Notes under the pieces: generated by a model
What the model was told of the DNA's origin: nothing
Seen by the model: the letters and a program-made list of their open reading frames with translations, nothing else
Databases searched by the model: none
Program-made: the position numbers and the translations under genes
Shown here: piece after piece, positions 62,562 to 64,000 of the stretch
Layout: every line of letters starts with the position of its first letter
How positions within the stretch are numbered: position 1 is the stretch's first letter
Assembly: GCA_002726915.1 (NCBI GenBank)
Contig: PBSY01000087.1
Location: forward strand, 1-64,000
DNA length: 64,000 nucleotides
Direction: 5' to 3'
Source of the DNA: Verrucomicrobiales bacterium
Lineage (GTDB): Bacteria > Verrucomicrobiota > Verrucomicrobiia > Verrucomicrobiales > DEV007

Positions 62562-63803
62562 TTAACTTACGCCCACGGCTGACTCTCCCGCAATGCGAGC
62601 AGTGGTCCATGCCGCCTGAAAGTTAAACCCGCCTGTCACCCCATCGACATCGATTACTTCACCAGCAAAGAAGAGGCCAGGATGAATCCGACTTTCCATC
62701 GTCTTGAAATTCACCTCCTTGAGGTCTACTCCCCCGGCCGTTACAAACTCCTCCTTATTCATGCTTTTACCGTCGACCTTAAAACGGCACGCCAAAAGGT
62801 TCCGAACTAGAGCATGGCGCCCCGCCTTCGAAAGATTGGCCCAAATAGTTTCTTCACCGATTTCGGCATGATCAACAAGCCTCTGCCAGAGCCGTCCAGG
62901 TATAGGCAGGTCGCTCACACCAGATCGCACCCTCTTCTTAGGCGACTCATCTCTTGAGTTGGCAAGAACCTCAAGTAATTGAGGCTCATTCATTGCGCAC
63001 CAGTTAATGATCACCTCAAACTGGTAGTCGAGTTCCGCCAGTTCACGGGCTCCTTGTGCTGAGAGCTTGAGAACAGTCGGACCACTGAGGCCCCAGTGAG
63101 TGATGAGGCATGCCCCCTCGGTTTTTATTTTGATGGCAGGTATCGAAGCGGAAGCGTGGGGAACTGAGATTCCAGACAGATCTTCGAGACGGGAATCGTT
63201 GATTTTGAAAGTGAACAGAGAAGGAGCTGCTGCAACCAATGTATGTCCGAGATCACCAGCGAGCTTCACGCCCGCGTTATTTCTGGTCCCCCCAGTAGCC
63301 AACAAAACAGCTCGACTTTGAAACTGCTTCCCACTTTTCAGTTCAATCTTCCAATTCCCCTCAACATATTCCAACCCTTCCACTTCCGCTTTCAAGCGTG
63401 TCTCTACTCCGCTTGTTTCTGCCGCTCTCTCAAGGCAATTGATAATTGTCCTCGAATCATCCGTGACTGGGAACATTCGTCCGTCAGACTCGGTTTTCAA
63501 TTTCACCCCTCGATCAGTGAACCACTCGGCGGTATCGGCAGCATCCCAGCGATGAAAGGGGCCGATGAGGCTTTTCCCACCTCGAGGATAGTAGCGAACC
63601 AGCTCACCCGGTTCAAAGCAAGCATGAGTTACATTACATCTTCCACCACCGGAGATCTTCACTTTTGTAAGCACTTCACCGGTCTTTTCGAGAATCAAAA
63701 CCCGGGACCATGGTGCCCCCTCCGCCGCAGAAATAGCTCCGAAATAGCCGGCAGCTCCTCCTCCAATCACAATCAAATCGTAGATTTCGTCTTCGGGCAT
63801 CAT
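62562..63803 (-). CDS. HI0933-family FAD-dependent oxidoreductase
   Basis: Flavoprotein of the HI0933/YhiN family (also related to BaiN). The N-terminal FAD-binding motif is IVIGGGAAGYFGAISAAEG, the family block VLTKVKISGGGRCNVTHACF follows, and the closing FAD contact is FFAGEVIDVDGVTGGFNFQA with AAWTTARIAG. The insert domain GLSGPTVLKLSAQGARELAE is as in relatives. At 413 residues it is full length. Two adjacent ATG codons start it. Convergent with SulP; the 184-base gap between them holds nothing recognisable. Substrate unknown; some relatives reduce bile acid or aromatic double bonds. Confidence 0.92.
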   Translation of the reverse strand: MMPEDEIYDLIVIGGGAAGYFGAISAAEGAPWSRVLILEKTGEVLTKVKISGGGRCNVTHACFEPGELVRYYPRGGKSLIGPFHRWDAADTAEWFTDRGVKLKTESDGRMFPVTDDSRTIINCLERAAETSGVETRLKAEVEGLEYVEGNWKIELKSGKQFQSRAVLLATGGTRNNAGVKLAGDLGHTLVAAAPSLFTFKINDSRLEDLSGISVPHASASIPAIKIKTEGACLITHWGLSGPTVLKLSAQGARELAELDYQFEVIINWCAMNEPQLLEVLANSRDESPKKRVRSGVSDLPIPGRLWQRLVDHAEIGEETIWANLSKAGRHALVRNLLACRFKVDGKSMNKEEFVTAGGVDLKEVNFKTMESRIHPGLFFAGEVIDVDGVTGGFNFQAAWTTARIAGESAVGVS

Positions 63804-64000
63804 AGAAGGTTGCTTATCCAGTCATTAAAGATCACTTTTTCAACCAAACAGACAACGCGAATAGCCACCGGGCTACCGCATCGTTGCCGGCGCATTTATC
63901 TTGGATCGAGATTCGGGGCGCTCAGCAGCCTTTTCTGAGCCGGCGTAAGTGACTACCGGTAAAATATCTGCACAAAAACCGAACCAGACGATGGAACACA

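Noticed and set aside
63243-63938. 231-codon plus-strand frame opposite the HI0933-type gene
   Set aside because: It lies antisense to a well supported flavoprotein gene and its translation shows no recognisable domain.

Overview
The window looks like a chromosomal segment of a Verrucomicrobiota bacterium, probably of the Opitutia/Puniceicoccales kind. This is inferred from gene content: a DUF1501 gene paired with a DUF1549/DUF1553 Planctomycete-type cytochrome gene, an imuA-imuB-dnaE2 cassette behind a LexA box that fits the motif described for Verrucomicrobia, and mostly weak Shine-Dalgarno signals. GC content is moderate and coding density is high. I found no rRNA, tRNA, CRISPR array, insertion sequence or prophage. 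Roughly fifty protein genes are supported. Many open frames begin at TTG or GTG codons upstream of a better ATG, and I trimmed those starts.

Layout. 1-3.4 kb: a BatA/vWA protein, then mog and a LysM lipoprotein. 3.4-7.5 kb: sucA-sucB of 2-oxoglutarate dehydrogenase. 7.8-10.8 kb: a tightly packed xylB / DUF374 acyltransferase / folD string. 11-13.8 kb: a two-component pair whose sensor kinase carries two discoidin-like periplasmic domains. 14-19.2 kb: a small membrane protein with a clear terminator, truB-ribF, a PQQ-propeller protein, an SDR and a methyltransferase. 19.2-23.6 kb: an AttEFGH-like ABC transporter with a lipocalin-like partner. 23.7-30.7 kb: an orphan lipoyl E2, a DUF368 transporter, def, a TonB-like/ExbB/ExbD operon, an OGG-type glycosylase and rex. 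30.8-39 kb: a sugar nucleotidyltransferase, a PpiC protein, an ABM protein, dnaX-ybaB, a photolyase, a GT2 enzyme and an OsmC protein. 39-43.5 kb: the DUF1501 and DUF1553 pair. 43.9-45.3 kb: a His-rich outer-membrane protein. 45.3-50.7 kb: the SOS mutagenesis cassette. 50.7-52.7 kb: a MerC protein flanked by two start-less open frames that look like gene debris, then a PAS-AraC regulator. 52.8-62.4 kb: a coiled-coil membrane protein and an RND efflux operon followed by a SulP transporter. 62.6-63.8 kb: a HI0933-type flavoprotein.

The most unusual item is the first gene of the efflux operon (53842-55950). One uninterrupted frame encodes a TetR/PsrA-like repressor, then an internal lipoprotein signal peptide, then a complete TolC/NodT-type outer-membrane efflux protein. 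A 25-bp imperfect palindrome that looks like the repressor's operator sits just upstream, and the membrane-fusion and RND genes follow with tight spacing. This would be a self-regulating efflux operon in which regulator and outer-membrane channel are one translation product, an arrangement with an unsolved topology problem.

Other items for a second look: the LexA box that satisfies two different SOS-box rules at once, the discoidin-domain histidine kinase, the possible metal link between the His-rich outer-membrane protein and MerC, and the gene debris around merC. All functional calls rest on motif recognition by eye; no database search was possible.
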